The translations under genes were made by a program, and so were the position numbers. Under the pieces are notes generated by a model. It did no database searches, had not been told where the DNA came from, and worked only from the letters and a program-made list of their open reading frames with translations. From assembly GCA_015680905.1 (NCBI GenBank), contig CM027385.1, positions 28,526,501-28,590,500 on the forward strand: DNA of 64,000 bases, written 5' to 3'. Each line of letters begins with the position of its first letter. Position 1 is the stretch's first letter. This DNA is from Coptis chinensis (taxonomy: Eukaryota > Streptophyta > Magnoliopsida > Ranunculales > Ranunculaceae). Of the stretch, positions 33,729-43,984 are shown piece after piece.

Positions 33729-34859
33729 ATGACTCAAAGACAAAGAATTTTGCCGGAACAAGCTTTTCGTGCCGACCACATTGAGCCGTTTTACAGTGAG
33801 GAGATGATTCGTAAAGATTGGAAGCATTTGTGGTATATGACGAACGATTTTTATCACGAAGATTTGGTCCAACAATTTTATAGGACGAGGGAGTTGGTTG
33901 GGAATAAATTTTTTGTTAAGGTGAATAAAGTAAGGCAAGAAGTGGATAGAAATTTGTTGGTGCATATAGTCAGAATGGAGGAAGGACGCACTCTTATGGC
34001 CACAGTGCAAGAATCCCAAGTTAGTGGGATCGAGGCCTTGATGAACGAGACGGTTTTGGAGGGTAAATACAATACAAGTTCGTATTGTGTTTGCCAGTCG
34101 TCTCTGCGAACCAACCAGCTGGCTGTAGCTCAGTGGATTGGGAGGAATGTCATTGGAAAGGAGAAAGTCAGTGACATCAGCCTGAATTGTCTTCACGTTT
34201 TATGGATACTCCAGGAGAGGTAGTATGAATTTTGTATCCTCGAGTTTTTGATAGCTATGATTAGAGGAGTTGGGAAGAGTATTACACCTCTCCCTGTTTT
34301 GATAACAAAGATCATGACGACCTTGAGAGCGACTCCAAAGTCTGATCGGATTTACCTGAAGAGGCACCAAAATCCTACTATTTATACGGAGTGTATCCAA
34401 AAGACGTGGAGGTTGCCTGAAGAGAGGGTAGTGGAAGAGAATGAGTTGGAGGATAAGGAGGACACAACATATTTTGATGTCGATGCCTTGGAGAGGTGTA
34501 CGTCTGATGCAGAATGCATGTCAGTGCTTCATCGTGGCATGCATCCTCTCAATACTATTTGTGCAGATCTCCGGACTCGGCAGGCTACCATACATCATAA
34601 CTATGAGACTCATGCCTAGCGCGAGGATGAGCGTTGGGAATAGATGAAGGCCGAGATGGAAGCTCAGCGAAAGTTACGAGAAGATATGCTGGAACACTAC
34701 CCACCCCACGGTGGTTCTTCTACTGAAGAGGCGTCTGTGAGGCACGAGCGTCGTCACCGAAGGACGGATGGCTCTGGCCCATCGGGAGCCTAGGAGTCAT
34801 CTCCTTCTCATGTGCCATCCACTACCAGCAGCGCGTTGTTTAGGGATCTTATGAGTTGA
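33729..34859 (+). pseudogene. acc1: first accessory ORF of element B
   Basis: One frame of 377 codons from ATG 33729 to TGA 34857-34859, interrupted by TAGs at 34221, 34617 and two more further on. It begins MTQRQRILPEQAFRADH, then DWKHLWYMTNDFYHEDLVQQ FY; a middle part has SLRTNQLAVAQWIGRNVIG and CLHVLWILQE; the C-terminus is a charged, probably coiled-coil stretch and a Ser/Pro-rich tail (RRTDGSGPSG, SPSHVPSTTSS). The general pattern resembles the domain known as putative plant transposon protein (PF20167 type), but that is from memory. It occupies the place of the env-like ORF of other Athila elements; I see no signal peptide or membrane segment. Element C has a copy. Confidence 0.7.
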
Positions 34860-35322
34860 TGTTGTTTTGTATTTGTTTTTATTAGTTCAGATGTTAATTT
34901 TTGAATTTTGTAGTTAAATTTGAATTCATAGTTAAATTGTATATGAATTTCAATTTTAATTTAATTTGGTTCTTTTTAAATTGAGCGGTGATTTTATTGT
35001 TAATCCCACCTTCCCGAATTGTTTGGGGGTGGTATTATTTATTCTAGCATGATTTTTATATGATCCTCAATTTTAGAAGTTGTTTTGGAGTGATTGTTGA
35101 GAATATTGCCGATATTGGCATACCTATGATTAGATGTTGTGGTAGGATGAAATTTCAAAGAGTTTAGAAGTTATTATTCTAAATTCAATCTAAAATATAT
35201 TAGAGTTGTTTTAGAATAAAGAATATGGGTTGTTTCCGTTTCCGGTTTTGGAAATTTTTTGTTTCCGGCAATTGCCTTAAAACTTTTTGGAAACTTTCCG
35301 ATTCGTTTTGGAAACTCAAAAC
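34860..35322 (+). other. Region between acc1 and the internal promoter in element B
   Basis: Noncoding. It holds a polypurine-like TTGTTTGGGGGTGG at 35019-35032 and a stretch (ATTGCCGATATTGGCATACC near 35105) conserved in C. It leads into the TATA box at 35323. Confidence 0.5.
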
Positions 35323-35332
35323 CTATATAAAC
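35323..35332 (+). promoter_or_regulatory. Internal TATA box before acc2 in element B
   Basis: CTATATAAAC, followed by a CT/CA-rich leader (CTCTCACTTTCATCTCTCAC within 35360-35385) as in many plant promoters. The same box and leader are kept in element C (41023-41032, minus strand). Before C inserted, the acc2 start lay about 0.38 kb downstream. Confidence 0.6.
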
Positions 35333-35429
35333 TTCATTCATTCTCCACACAAAACTCACATCTCTCACTTTCATCTCTCACCTTTCACTCCCAAGTTTTC
35401 CTTCTTTTTCTGCTTCACTTCAGCACTCA

Positions 35430-35466
35430 GCAGCTCGGAAAGTGCCTGCGCCTCAGTTGAGCGCCA
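35430..35466 (+). repeat. Start of the GC-hairpin array before acc2 in element B, cut by element C
   Basis: Contains GTGCCTGCGCC and GAGCGCCACCCG. It continues at 47855 with CGCGCCC; joining the two across C restores a block that aligns with 40860-40920 of element C. Confidence 0.75.
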
Positions 35467-35471
35467 CCCGT

Positions 35472-36824
35472 TAATAAACTTAACTATGATAGTTCTATAA
35501 ACGTAAAAATGATATATTTATACTCATGACTAAATGATGAAATTCAAACGTAAGTAGAACTAAAACTTTACGAAGACTATATTTATCCAAGATTATTATT
35601 CTACTCTCGAATCTATCGAAATAGAGTGGAGTAAAAGATTTGTTCCACTCCTAGTTCTTTAACATTCAATGTTTTCTACGACTGCGAGTCTATCCAAAGT
35701 TAGTGAGAGTAATGATGTGAAATTTTATACTACGATGTGAATTATACTAACAAGATATGAATTTATACGACTATGGAATACTAAATTGATACTATGATAA
35801 GGAATTAGGGGGGATTGATTCTACCTTAACTCGACTTAATTTAATAAAGAAAAATCATTGTAATCCGAATTGAACTGCTTTCGCTTAACAATTGGTTCTT
35901 CCTAATCCCTAGTTGTTCATGGTAATCTCTACCAACTAACATCTAGCATGTCAAACAATCAAACTCATTCTCATGGTGAACTAATCGTTTTCTAGAATAG
36001 AATGGAAATCACAATGATTCTAAGTTAACACAAATCAAGCTTCATCAAGGCTTCTTCAACCCTTTCTAATGGAGGTTTAGCCTAGAATCATTATGCTATC
36101 ATTTCCCAATGAAATTAAAAAGACATCAAATAAAGATTCTAACTTTACTACTAAGAAATGATTATCAACTAAGTAATTTAATTTAGAGCTAAGTACTTTA
36201 ATAAATCAAAACCGCAATTATTAAGAACTAACTATTTTATTGATCTAATGAAGAATAAAACAATGATTCAATAACTAAATTAATAATCTACTTTGTTCTA
36301 AACTAATTACTTGAATATAAAACTAGATCTAAAACAAGATATGAAAAACTAATTAATTTCATGAAAAACTAGATCTAAAACTACTCTCTAATGGCTACCT
36401 TCTATCCTAAGCTAATTCTTTTCTTAAGAGCTAAGTCTTGTGTGTGGAAATGGAGGAGACCAGATCCACATTTTCATGCATAGGCTGAGGAGCCATGTTT
36501 TGGGCCGGAAAATCGAGCCCAAAGCCCAATTTCTTCAGTCCACAGAGCCCTTTTCAGTTGGCTTTGACTTTGACTTTTCAGCTTTTGACCGGGCTTTACA
36601 AAGGCTTTTTCTCCTCGAATCTTGGCCTTTAATCATAGAACTTCTTAGCAACCAACCCTTGCTCCTTTATCTCGCCAAAGTGGCACATTTCTACACATAA
36701 TTGACTTCAATGCCTGAAATACATAAAAATACGTAATCAACATTAACTCTTATTTATTACTCGCATAATTTGTCTAAAAGTATTATTGTTACGGGGTTAA
36801 AACTACAGTTTTGGGCTCTTATCA
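35472..36824 (-). repeat. 3' LTR of element C
   Basis: 1353 bp. The outer end reads TAATAAAC in place of TGATAAAC (G-to-A change). It lacks about 170 bp present in the 5' LTR (missing sequence corresponds to roughly 47415-47600). At the gap, around 36560, short TTTGACTT repeats remain, pointing to a deletion between direct repeats. Confidence 0.88.
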
Positions 36825-36839
36825 AACCACCCCCAAACA
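36825..36839 (-). promoter_or_regulatory. Polypurine tract of element C
   Basis: The minus strand reads TGTTTGGGGGTGGTT directly before the LTR start TGATAAG. Plus-strand DNA synthesis would start here. Confidence 0.75.
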
Positions 36840-36895
36840 ACATTTTGCTTGTCCCCAAGGAAATATGAGAAATTAGCATAAGTGACCAAAAATGG

Positions 36896-37870
36896 TCAGT
36901 CCTCAAGCAAAAATTGCTAGGAAGATTTGGAAGTTTGCACAGCAAATCTTTCAAATTCAGCGAAAACTGGAGTCCTTCTCTGATGTGAGGCAGCAGAGCA
37001 AGCATTACAGCTCACTCATCTTGGATATGTGGAAAGCTTGCTCCTTGACGATCATGGTCAGTCTTTGGAAAACCAGGAACAAAGCCCTCTATGACAACAA
37101 AGTTCCAAGATACACATAAGTTTGCTTCTTGGTCAGGAGAGCGATTACAAGAGCGCACCATAAGTCCTCGGGGATTATGGAAAACTCGATGCATGACCTC
37201 AAGATTCTAAAGCATTTCCAGCTACAGCTCGAAATTCGCAGGTCCCCAAAAATCTTTGAGTGCTTTTGGCTATCTCCTCCTCCGGGTATACTCAAGATAA
37301 ACACTGACGGATGTTCGATAGGAAATCCGGGAAGATCAGGGTGGGGATATGTCTTGAAACTGAGAGGAGATTTCTTGGGGGAGCTGGCTTTGGTGGGATG
37401 GGTATATCCACTAACTACATGGCAGAAACAATGGCTATTATCCAGGCCATTAAACAGGCGATTGATTTGGGTTGGCGCTATATTTGGGTGGAATGCAATT
37501 TTACTTCAGTTGTCCAGGCTTTTCAGAACAACACAACGCATTGGAGAGTCAAAGAAATCTGGCAATCTTTGAAAGAAAAAGCGGCATGGATTAATCTCAC
37601 TCCATCTTGGAGAGAGACTAATCTGGGGGAGACGGTTTGTGCGAACCGAGGGGCTTGCGTTAACCACGAGGGAGACAGTAAATGGTGGATTTCTCGACCT
37701 TCATTCATGATTCATCTGGAGAACCATCATACGACTTATTATCGTTTTGTTCACTAGCTTTTCATTTCTAGTGCAGGCTTGTATTTTATTTTTTTTCTCT
37801 ATTCTGCTACCTTTGATATCATGTAAGCCTTATTCTTTATAATTAATCAATCACCTTTAACAAAAAAAAA
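36896..37870 (+). mobile_element. 5'-truncated LINE (plant L1-like) inserted in element C
   Basis: About 975 bp ending in an A-run, flanked by an 11-bp duplication ACCAAAAATGG (36885-36895 and 37871-37881). The uninterrupted version of the target is seen in element G near 61018. Only the C-terminal part of the LINE's ORF2 remains. Length, poly(A) end and target duplication are typical of target-primed insertion. Confidence 0.88.
36899..37757 (+). pseudogene. C-terminal ORF2 fragment of the LINE with RNase H-like domain
   Basis: 36892-37119 holds WKACSLTIMVSLWKTRNKAL, the usual W..W..RN region before the RNase H domain of plant LINEs. 37129-37572 has LKINTDGCSIGNPGRSGWGY, the start of that RNase H domain with its first Asp. 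A shift moves the rest to 37311-37757: NYMAETMAIIQAIKQAIDLG with Glu, and WVECNFTSVVQAF, where Asn stands at the usual third acidic position. A degenerate WRETNLGE...CANRGA ends it. The 5' part with endonuclease and RT was never inserted. Confidence 0.75.
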
Positions 37871-37881
37871 ACCAAAAATGG

Positions 37882-39644
37882 AGTTCTAACTAATCTCGTT
37901 TCGCCGAGTGCGATTGCATTGACCATATACAACAAGACCTTAAACCACTAGGAATTCCCTAGTGAACGAGTTATAGCCTCATGAGAGTTTTCCAGTGAAG
38001 GTACTCACAAACTTCATCTATACTACAACGACTAAGAAATAAAACTATTGTTTTCTTAACTATGTCTCAATTATCTATACATCTCACTAGCAATGAATAC
38101 AGATTAATCAAGTCGAAACCTAAGCTAATATATGCATAATAATCAATAATCTATGAATAAACATATATACAATGAGTAATACTATGAAATGCACTAGCAG
38201 GTCCGTTTATGAAAACTCGGAATAGCGTCCTTAAGTAGGTCCTCACATAAATGTCAAGACAAAAACCACTCTGATTTTTCCGCTCAAGTTTCGCTACTCC
38301 AGTGTGCAGTAGGCACTTTACCTTACAATCTCAATGACACACAAGGAAGTCGGAGTCGATCAAACACATCTGCAACTTAGAATCACACTAACTTATTCCT
38401 AATTGATCTAGAGGTCGTCTTTATTAGATGTTATGGGGATTAGGAGATGGTTTTTAAGAAGAAAGGAAATGGATATTCAAAAAGGACAAGTCTGAGATAA
38501 TAGAGTCTTCATATTATGTAACTAGAGAAAACCTTGTTCTTTACTTTTGCTTCTACACTTTGTTTCCATCCTTAGCCATATTTTTCTTTTTTTTTGGCTT
38601 TTGACTCCTTTGATTCTATTTTTGGAGTTCTAACTCTTTATTTTCTTTTATTTTTTTTTATTTGGATGGAAACTTTCTTTTCTTATCTGAAGGGACTAAC
38701 AAATTCTTGATTTCAAAGGTCTTTCTCTTTTCTATTTTTCATCTCTATTCTCAGACTCATTTCAAAGAATGGGTAGGTTGATTTTTTTTTATATATATTT
38801 TTTTATTTTATAACAGGGTAAAGGATTTGCGGTTTATGAAAGGCTAAAGAAAGGCTCAGAGGGATGACCAGCGGATATGGTATATCGATCCAGCGGTTTA
38901 TGAAAGGCTAGGTTTGAATTTCTAGGTATATCGATCCAAAGGGGCCTAAATTCTCGCTTAGGATATGGTATAGTGATCAAGCAAGTGGACGTGTGATTTC
39001 TCTATCCAGATTTTACTTCTCCCTTGTGTCATTTCTCAAATGTTTCACTCATATAAGGCTTTAGGCTATATTCTCACAGGATTTGTAGAATAAGTACTCT
39101 AGCCTAGATTTCAGAAACTTACTGCCAACAATCATAGATACTCTTGTAACATATTTATAGATAGATGCAAAGATTATTACCTACATATTAACCTAAGTTT
39201 CTTAAAACTATTCTAATGCAAAAGCTACGTGAGATTTCTAGATTACCAAGGGCCTAGAGAAGGGAAACAATACCAATATTCCTAAGTGTATAGCATATTT
39301 TTTTTTATTTATATTTTTAAATTTTTCTGATTTTTTAACTAGAAAACAAATACATATTATACATATCTATATCCTAACAGATGCCTTAATTACACGTGTT
39401 TCTATGCCCCCAAACAAAAAACATACTTTGTCCTCAAAGTATTTAAATAAAAAGGGTAGAGAAATACCATTGAAACGCGTGAAATTCTAGAAAATTTGCA
39501 AAATAAGGTTAAAACATACTAATATAGAAAATAAAAACTGACGTAACTCTATAGGAGTTCCACCAGTTATGGGGTTAACAAGAATCAAATTGCTTGGGAC
39601 ATAAGCAGACACTAACTGAAATAAAAACTAACCTTAACTCCCGT
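37882..39644 (-). other. Conserved noncoding tail of element C between acc2 and the polypurine tract
   Basis: No coding frame. It aligns along its length with 49019-50828 in B and 60973-62813 in G, including CTAGAAATCTCA, TTAGGCTATATTCTCACAGG and TGCTTGATCAC-type blocks. An internal polypurine-like motif (minus strand TTTTGTTTGGGGGC) lies at 39406-39419. Confidence 0.65.
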
Positions 39645-40565
39645 TTAAACCTCATCCTCTTCATCTTCAATAAAGAAATGAGATTCCTTCGCATCCTACC
39701 ACACCATGGTAATTTGCCAGGCTTCACGCCACTTATCGTCTACTATAGCTAACTTGTCAAGCGCCACTTGGTCGGATGGGGTGTAAGGTGCAACCTGATG
39801 AGGTTGTATCCTCCATCCTTTCTAAGTTATTACACGGAACGATCGAATCATACAATTGGTGGGTCTCACAATGTCGATCCCAACCCAATCCGTGAAACAG
39901 GCACAAAAAATAGGGAAGAAACATAGCATAATACGACAAATTAAAATAGGCATAAGAAGGTACTTATGCCTCTTGCTATGGGCTCGGGCTAAACTAGACA
40001 TTAGGGTCTGGGGAATATCATAGAGTGTACATCCCCCAGCTAAAGCAAGGAAAATATCATAAGTTTTGTCATTTACAGAAGAATAACAACATTCCCCTCT
40101 AATGTTTAGCATGATCCAAAGCATAACAGTGCCCACGTTCATAGGCAGGCTACCAAGGGCAACGTTATAATCCCCTTGGTCTTCTATCCTAAATATTCCC
40201 GCCCCGTAATGCTAATGCAAATCCTCATAGTTATACATGTACATATTATCTACCAAATAGGTCCATGAGTCTTGTATTTCGGCGGGCATAGCAAGTCCAA
40301 GCACAAAGGCTGGCAAGAACCTGGAAATTTCCATCGGTTCATCCCCAATGGTGCTGGAGAACAGTTGTTCTCCATCTGGTCTATCAAAGAACTTATAATT
40401 ATTATAAAAATAAGATGTAAGTGCGGGAGAATAAAGTTCATCAGGACTTACCAATAGTGGCTCCCAACCTGCGAGACTGATCACTTCGCGAAACCACGCA
40501 CCATAGGTGTCACTTTGGAACAAGTCTTCAAAAGACTGTTCCGGTATGATATGAGGGGATGCCAT
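39645..40565 (-). pseudogene. acc2: second accessory ORF of element C
   Basis: I choose ATG 40565 (MASPHIIPEQSFEDLF) because it aligns with B's MTSSIVIPEQSSEDLL; an in-frame ATG at 40640 lies across the stem-loop and is probably not used. Then TYGAWFREVISLAGWEPLLV, LYSPALTSYFYNNYKFF, DGEQLFSSTIGDEPMEI and, after a stop at 40212 and a shift, GDYNVALGSLPMNVGTVMLW, DIFLALAGGCTLYDIPQTLM and KYLLMPILICRIM. It ends with a short acidic tail (EDEEDEV). About 307 codons in all, with stops at 40212, near 39822 and in the C-terminal part. Function unknown; same family as the copies in B and G and, distantly, acc1. Confidence 0.7.
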
Positions 40566-40611
40566 CACCAATATCTTCGCTGGAACAGCTGCAAACGATC
40601 TTGGAACAACC

Positions 40612-40635
40612 CACAAAAAATTGGAATTTTTCGTG
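40612..40635 (-). ncRNA. Stem-loop just upstream of acc2 in element C
   Basis: The minus strand reads CACGAAAAATT-CC-AATTTTTTGTG, an 11-bp stem with one G-U pair, about 47 nt before the acc2 AUG. The equivalent in B is perfect over 10 bp. Likely an RNA structure rather than a DNA site, but that is inference. Confidence 0.5.
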
Positions 40636-40639
40636 CCCA

Positions 40640-40920
40640 CAGGTCGGGGCGCGGGGTGCGCTCAACCTATGCCTGGGTAGGGCGCAGGGTGTGCCTTGGT
40701 GAATTTCAAGTTCCAGGCACTTAGGCGCAGGGCGCGCTCACGTTTTGCCTGAGATGGGCGTGGGTCACGCTCAGGATGAAAACTGGAATTCCAGTGTTTG
40801 GGCACGGGTCGCGCCCAAGTTTGAGCTTGGTAGGGCGCGGTCGCACTCTGAAGAAATTATTACTGACAGTGCTTAGGGCACAGGTGGTGCTCCACTGGGG
40901 CGCAGGTGCGCTCTGAGGTG
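40640..40920 (-). repeat. GC-hairpin array before acc2 in element C
   Basis: Seven or more GC blocks about 30-45 bases apart, such as GGGCGCGGGGTGCGCTC, GGGCGTGGGTCACGCTC, GGGCACGGGTCGCGCCC and GGGGCGCAGGTGCGCTC (plus-strand sense). Same kind as in the gag leader of this element (45925-46195). Confidence 0.8.
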
Positions 40921-41022
40921 CTGAAATGCGGAAGTAAGAAGGAAAAAGAAGGAAAGCGTGGGTGTGAAAGGTGAGAGATGAAAGTGGGATGTAGTGTGGG
41001 TTGTGAGTGTAGAATGAAAGAA

Positions 41023-41032
41023 GTTTATATAG
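41023..41032 (-). promoter_or_regulatory. Internal TATA box before acc2 in element C
   Basis: The minus strand reads CTATATAAAC, then a CA/CT-rich leader (ACTTTCATCTCTCACCTTTC), as in B at 35323. It lies about 460 bases before the acc2 start. Confidence 0.6.
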
Positions 41033-41538
41033 GTTGTGAGCTTCCAAAACGAATTGGCAATTAAGTTGCCAAAAAGTTTTAAGGCAATTGCCGGAAACAA
41101 AATATTTCCGAAACAGGAAACGGAAACAACCCATATTCTCTATTCTAAAACAACCCTAAAATCTTTTAGACTGAATTTAGAATAGTAACTTTTAAACTGA
41201 TTTAGATTTCATCATACCACCACATCTAATCATAGATATGCCAATATTGGCAATATTCTCAACCATCACTCCAAAATAACTTCTAAAATGGAGGATCATA
41301 TAACAAATCATGCTAGAGTAAATAATACCACCCCCAAACAATTCAGGAAGGTGGGATTAACAATAAAAACAATGCACAATTTGAAAAGAACCACATTATA
41401 TTAAAAATTGAAATTGAAATACAATTACTACCGAATTCAAATTTAACTACTGAATTCAAAAAAAAAACTTATTATCCTAACTAATAAAAACAATAAAAAC
41501 AACTAAATAACATCGAAACAACAAATTTTTTGAAACAC

Positions 41539-42724
41539 CTAGCCACGTGATGAAGATGGACCGTGAGATGGAGATTAGGCCTGGGGTGAAGATGGGGCCT
41601 GAGATGAAGAAGGGCCCGAGCCATCCGTCCTTTGAGGACGACGCTCATGCCTGTCAGACTCATCTGAAACAGAATCCCCCAGGGGTGGCTTGCGTCGTAG
41701 AATCTCTACTTGGAATAGGCATTGTGCTTCTATTGCTACCTTCATCTCTGCCTTCATATTTATATATTGCGCCTCGTGACGCTGAAGGAGTGTCTCCATG
41801 TTACACAAGAGATCCTCCTGACCCTTTTTGAGGTTGTCAAAACTCGTCTGAAAGTTCTTTTGTTTATTTCAAATTATAATCTGCCTATCCCGTATATCTT
41901 CACAAATAGCATAAATACAACGCACGCCAGTATGCAACACTGACATATGTTCTGAATCAGACGTACACCTCTCCAACGCATCTTCATCCAAACATGTCAT
42001 GTCCTCCATTTTCTCATCCGAATCAACCACCCTATCCTCCGGCAACATCCAAGGCTTTTGGATACACTCCGTATAAATAATTTCATTTGAATGTAATTTC
42101 AATATAGTCCGCTCTGTTCTTGGTTCCCCAAGACAACATTATCTTCGTAATTAAAGCAGGAAATGGTGCAATACTCTTCCCAACTCCTCTAATCATATTT
42201 ATCAAAAACTCTAGGATACAGAATTCATACCTCTTCTCTTGCAATATCCAGATAACGTGCAGACATGTCAAACTGATGTCGCTCACTTTCTCCTTCCTAA
42301 TGATGTTCTTACCAATCCACTAAGCTACAGCCAGTTGGTTGGTTCGCAGAGATGATTGTCGAGCACAATGAGAATTCGGATTGTATTGACCCTCCATGAG
42401 AGTGTCGTTCATCAATGCAGGAACTCCAGTATATTGGGATTCCTGCACGGTGGCTTTGAGGTGGTGTTCAGGCGTATTGCCCACAATCTCAGCTAACTTC
42501 TCTTTCGATAATTCTCTCCTAGACCCAGCCACCTTCATGAAATTTTTCTGACCATTCAACTCTCTCTTCTTATAGAATTATTCGACTAAATTAGAGTGGT
42601 AGAAATCATCTGTCGAGTACCACAACCTATTCCAATTCCTTCTAATCATCACATCACTAAAAAACGGCGTAAAGTGGGCGGCAGTAAAAGCTTGTTCCGG
42701 CAAAATTCTTCGACTTAGAGCCAT
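41539..42724 (-). pseudogene. acc1: first accessory ORF of element C
   Basis: ATG at 42724 (MALSRRILPEQAFTAAH) fits B's start. Then NWNRLWYSTDDFYHSNLVE, a shift and stop near 42580, TVQESQYTGVPALMNDTLME, SLRTNQLAVA, a stop, and EKVSDISLTCLHVIWILQEK..FLINMIRGVGKSIAPFP. After a further shift come IIYTECIQKPWMLPEDRVVD, ALERCTSDSEHMSVLHTG, a charged coiled-coil-like part (LLQRHEAQYINMKAEMKVAI) and a Ser/Pro tail (RTDGSGPSSSQAPSS). It is similar to B's acc1 over the whole length, so the ORF is a fixed part of this family. Confidence 0.7.
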
Positions 42725-43257
42725 TGGAAGTTTGAACTGATTTGAAGGTTTGTAGAAGGTGTAGGAAACAATGTGAAACAACCTTACTTAAAAAAAACGA
42801 TGGTGGTAGTGCGGTGGTGGCGCGGTGGTTCGAGTTTTTTCAAAAATTTTACTGTTTTGGTAGTTGCAATTGTTGGAGAAGGCGGTGGGAGTGTTTTGGG
42901 CTGGGTTTACAATTTGGGTGTGGTTGTATTTAGGGTTTTTTTTTTTTTTTTTTTTTGGTTAGGTTTTTGAATTTGGTAATGGAAGAATTGGAAAGAAATT
43001 ACGATTCTATTTTGTTTGGAGGAAGGAGACGCACACCCCCGTGCGTGCCTTGGGCCATAGCCCAAATCGCTTTTCGAAATTTATCGATTTTTCGCGCAAC
43101 TTCAACCTAAAATTGCCGCTTCCTTACCGGTCCGATTTATGCGAATGAGATATGGAAACGATCAGGAGAGAATTTCCAATCTAATGATATATAAAACACT
43201 CTATTCCAACTTAGGGTGACATATAAGTAGATGGAAAATGCCTTGAAGTGCGTGCAT
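42725..43257 (-). other. Noncoding stretch between the pol deletion and acc1 in element C
   Basis: Aligns with about 33165-33728 of B. A T-run of about 22 lies at 42939-42957. The right edge, about 43258, is the join where pol was lost. Confidence 0.55.
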
Positions 43258-43285
43258 GATGAAAGGGCTAAAACACTTTGTTTCA

Positions 43286-43903
43286 TCATTTTAAAAACAT
43301 TGACCTCAATGGAAAGATGGCAAAGGACAAGGACATCAAACCATCGCAGCAGTTTATAAGCGCGTTGGCAGTTGCCAAGAAAAGGTGCCCTAAAATGATC
43401 GGAACAGAGTTGTTAGCGACTCTTGTATCGAGGATAACAAAATCCACAGGATAGTAGAAATTCTGAACCTTAACCAGCACATTATCCACTACACCCTTAG
43501 GATACTTGATAGACCTATCAGCTAATTGCAATGTCATTGTTGTAGGTTGTATTTTCTGTAGACCTATTTGTTTATATAAATAATAAGGGAGTAAGTTAAC
43601 ACTCGCCCCCAAGTCTAATAAAGCAGTGATCATGTGAGTATCCCTTAAGGTGCATTGTACAGTAGGACGACCAGGGTCCTTGTACTTAACGATTCCATTA
43701 TGTTTTGATAAAGTTGGAAACTGTTCAGTTAGAAAGGCATCTTTAGGAATATTAGTCTTACGCCTTTTAGTGCACAACTCTTTGAGAAGCTTAGCGTGGT
43801 GAGGTAATTTTTTAATTGCTTCGAGAAAGGGTAGGTTTATCGTTAGATTTTTGAAAACTTCCCTAATCTTGTTGAAGTTTGTATCCCTGTTTAACATAGC
43901 CAA
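43286..43903 (-). CDS. Protease region of element C
   Basis: 205 residues open: REVFKNLTINLPFLEAIKKL, LCTKRRKTNIPKDAFLTEQF, the active-site region ITALLDLGASVNLLPYYLYK (DLGAS), LQLADRSIKYPKGVVDNVLV and PIILGHLFLATANALI. The frame shifts at the end (SFAIFPLRS replaces SFGHLSVEV), and about 30 bases later the sequence jumps to post-pol DNA. Because pol is deleted, this would be the last domain of the Gag-protease polyprotein. Best kept protease in the window along with A's. Confidence 0.82.
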   Translation of the reverse strand: MAMLNRDTNFNKIREVFKNLTINLPFLEAIKKLPHHAKLLKELCTKRRKTNIPKDAFLTEQFPTLSKHNGIVKYKDPGRPTVQCTLRDTHMITALLDLGASVNLLPYYLYKQIGLQKIQPTTMTLQLADRSIKYPKGVVDNVLVKVQNFYYPVDFVILDTRVANNSVPIILGHLFLATANALINCCDGLMSLSFAIFPLRSMFLK

Positions 43904-43984
43904 TTTCTGGGGAAACGGTGGTTTCTCTCTATATTTAGCGTATGGATCAACTGGATGTCTAACCTTTGCTTTCTGTTTCTTAGG

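Noticed and set aside
33696-34196. 166-residue reverse-strand frame
   Set aside because: Antisense to acc1; acc1 is supported by a second copy in C, the antisense frame is not.
33729-34859. acc1 as an envelope gene
   Set aside because: No signal peptide, no hydrophobic membrane segment and no glycoprotein-like Cys pattern. Position alone is not enough.
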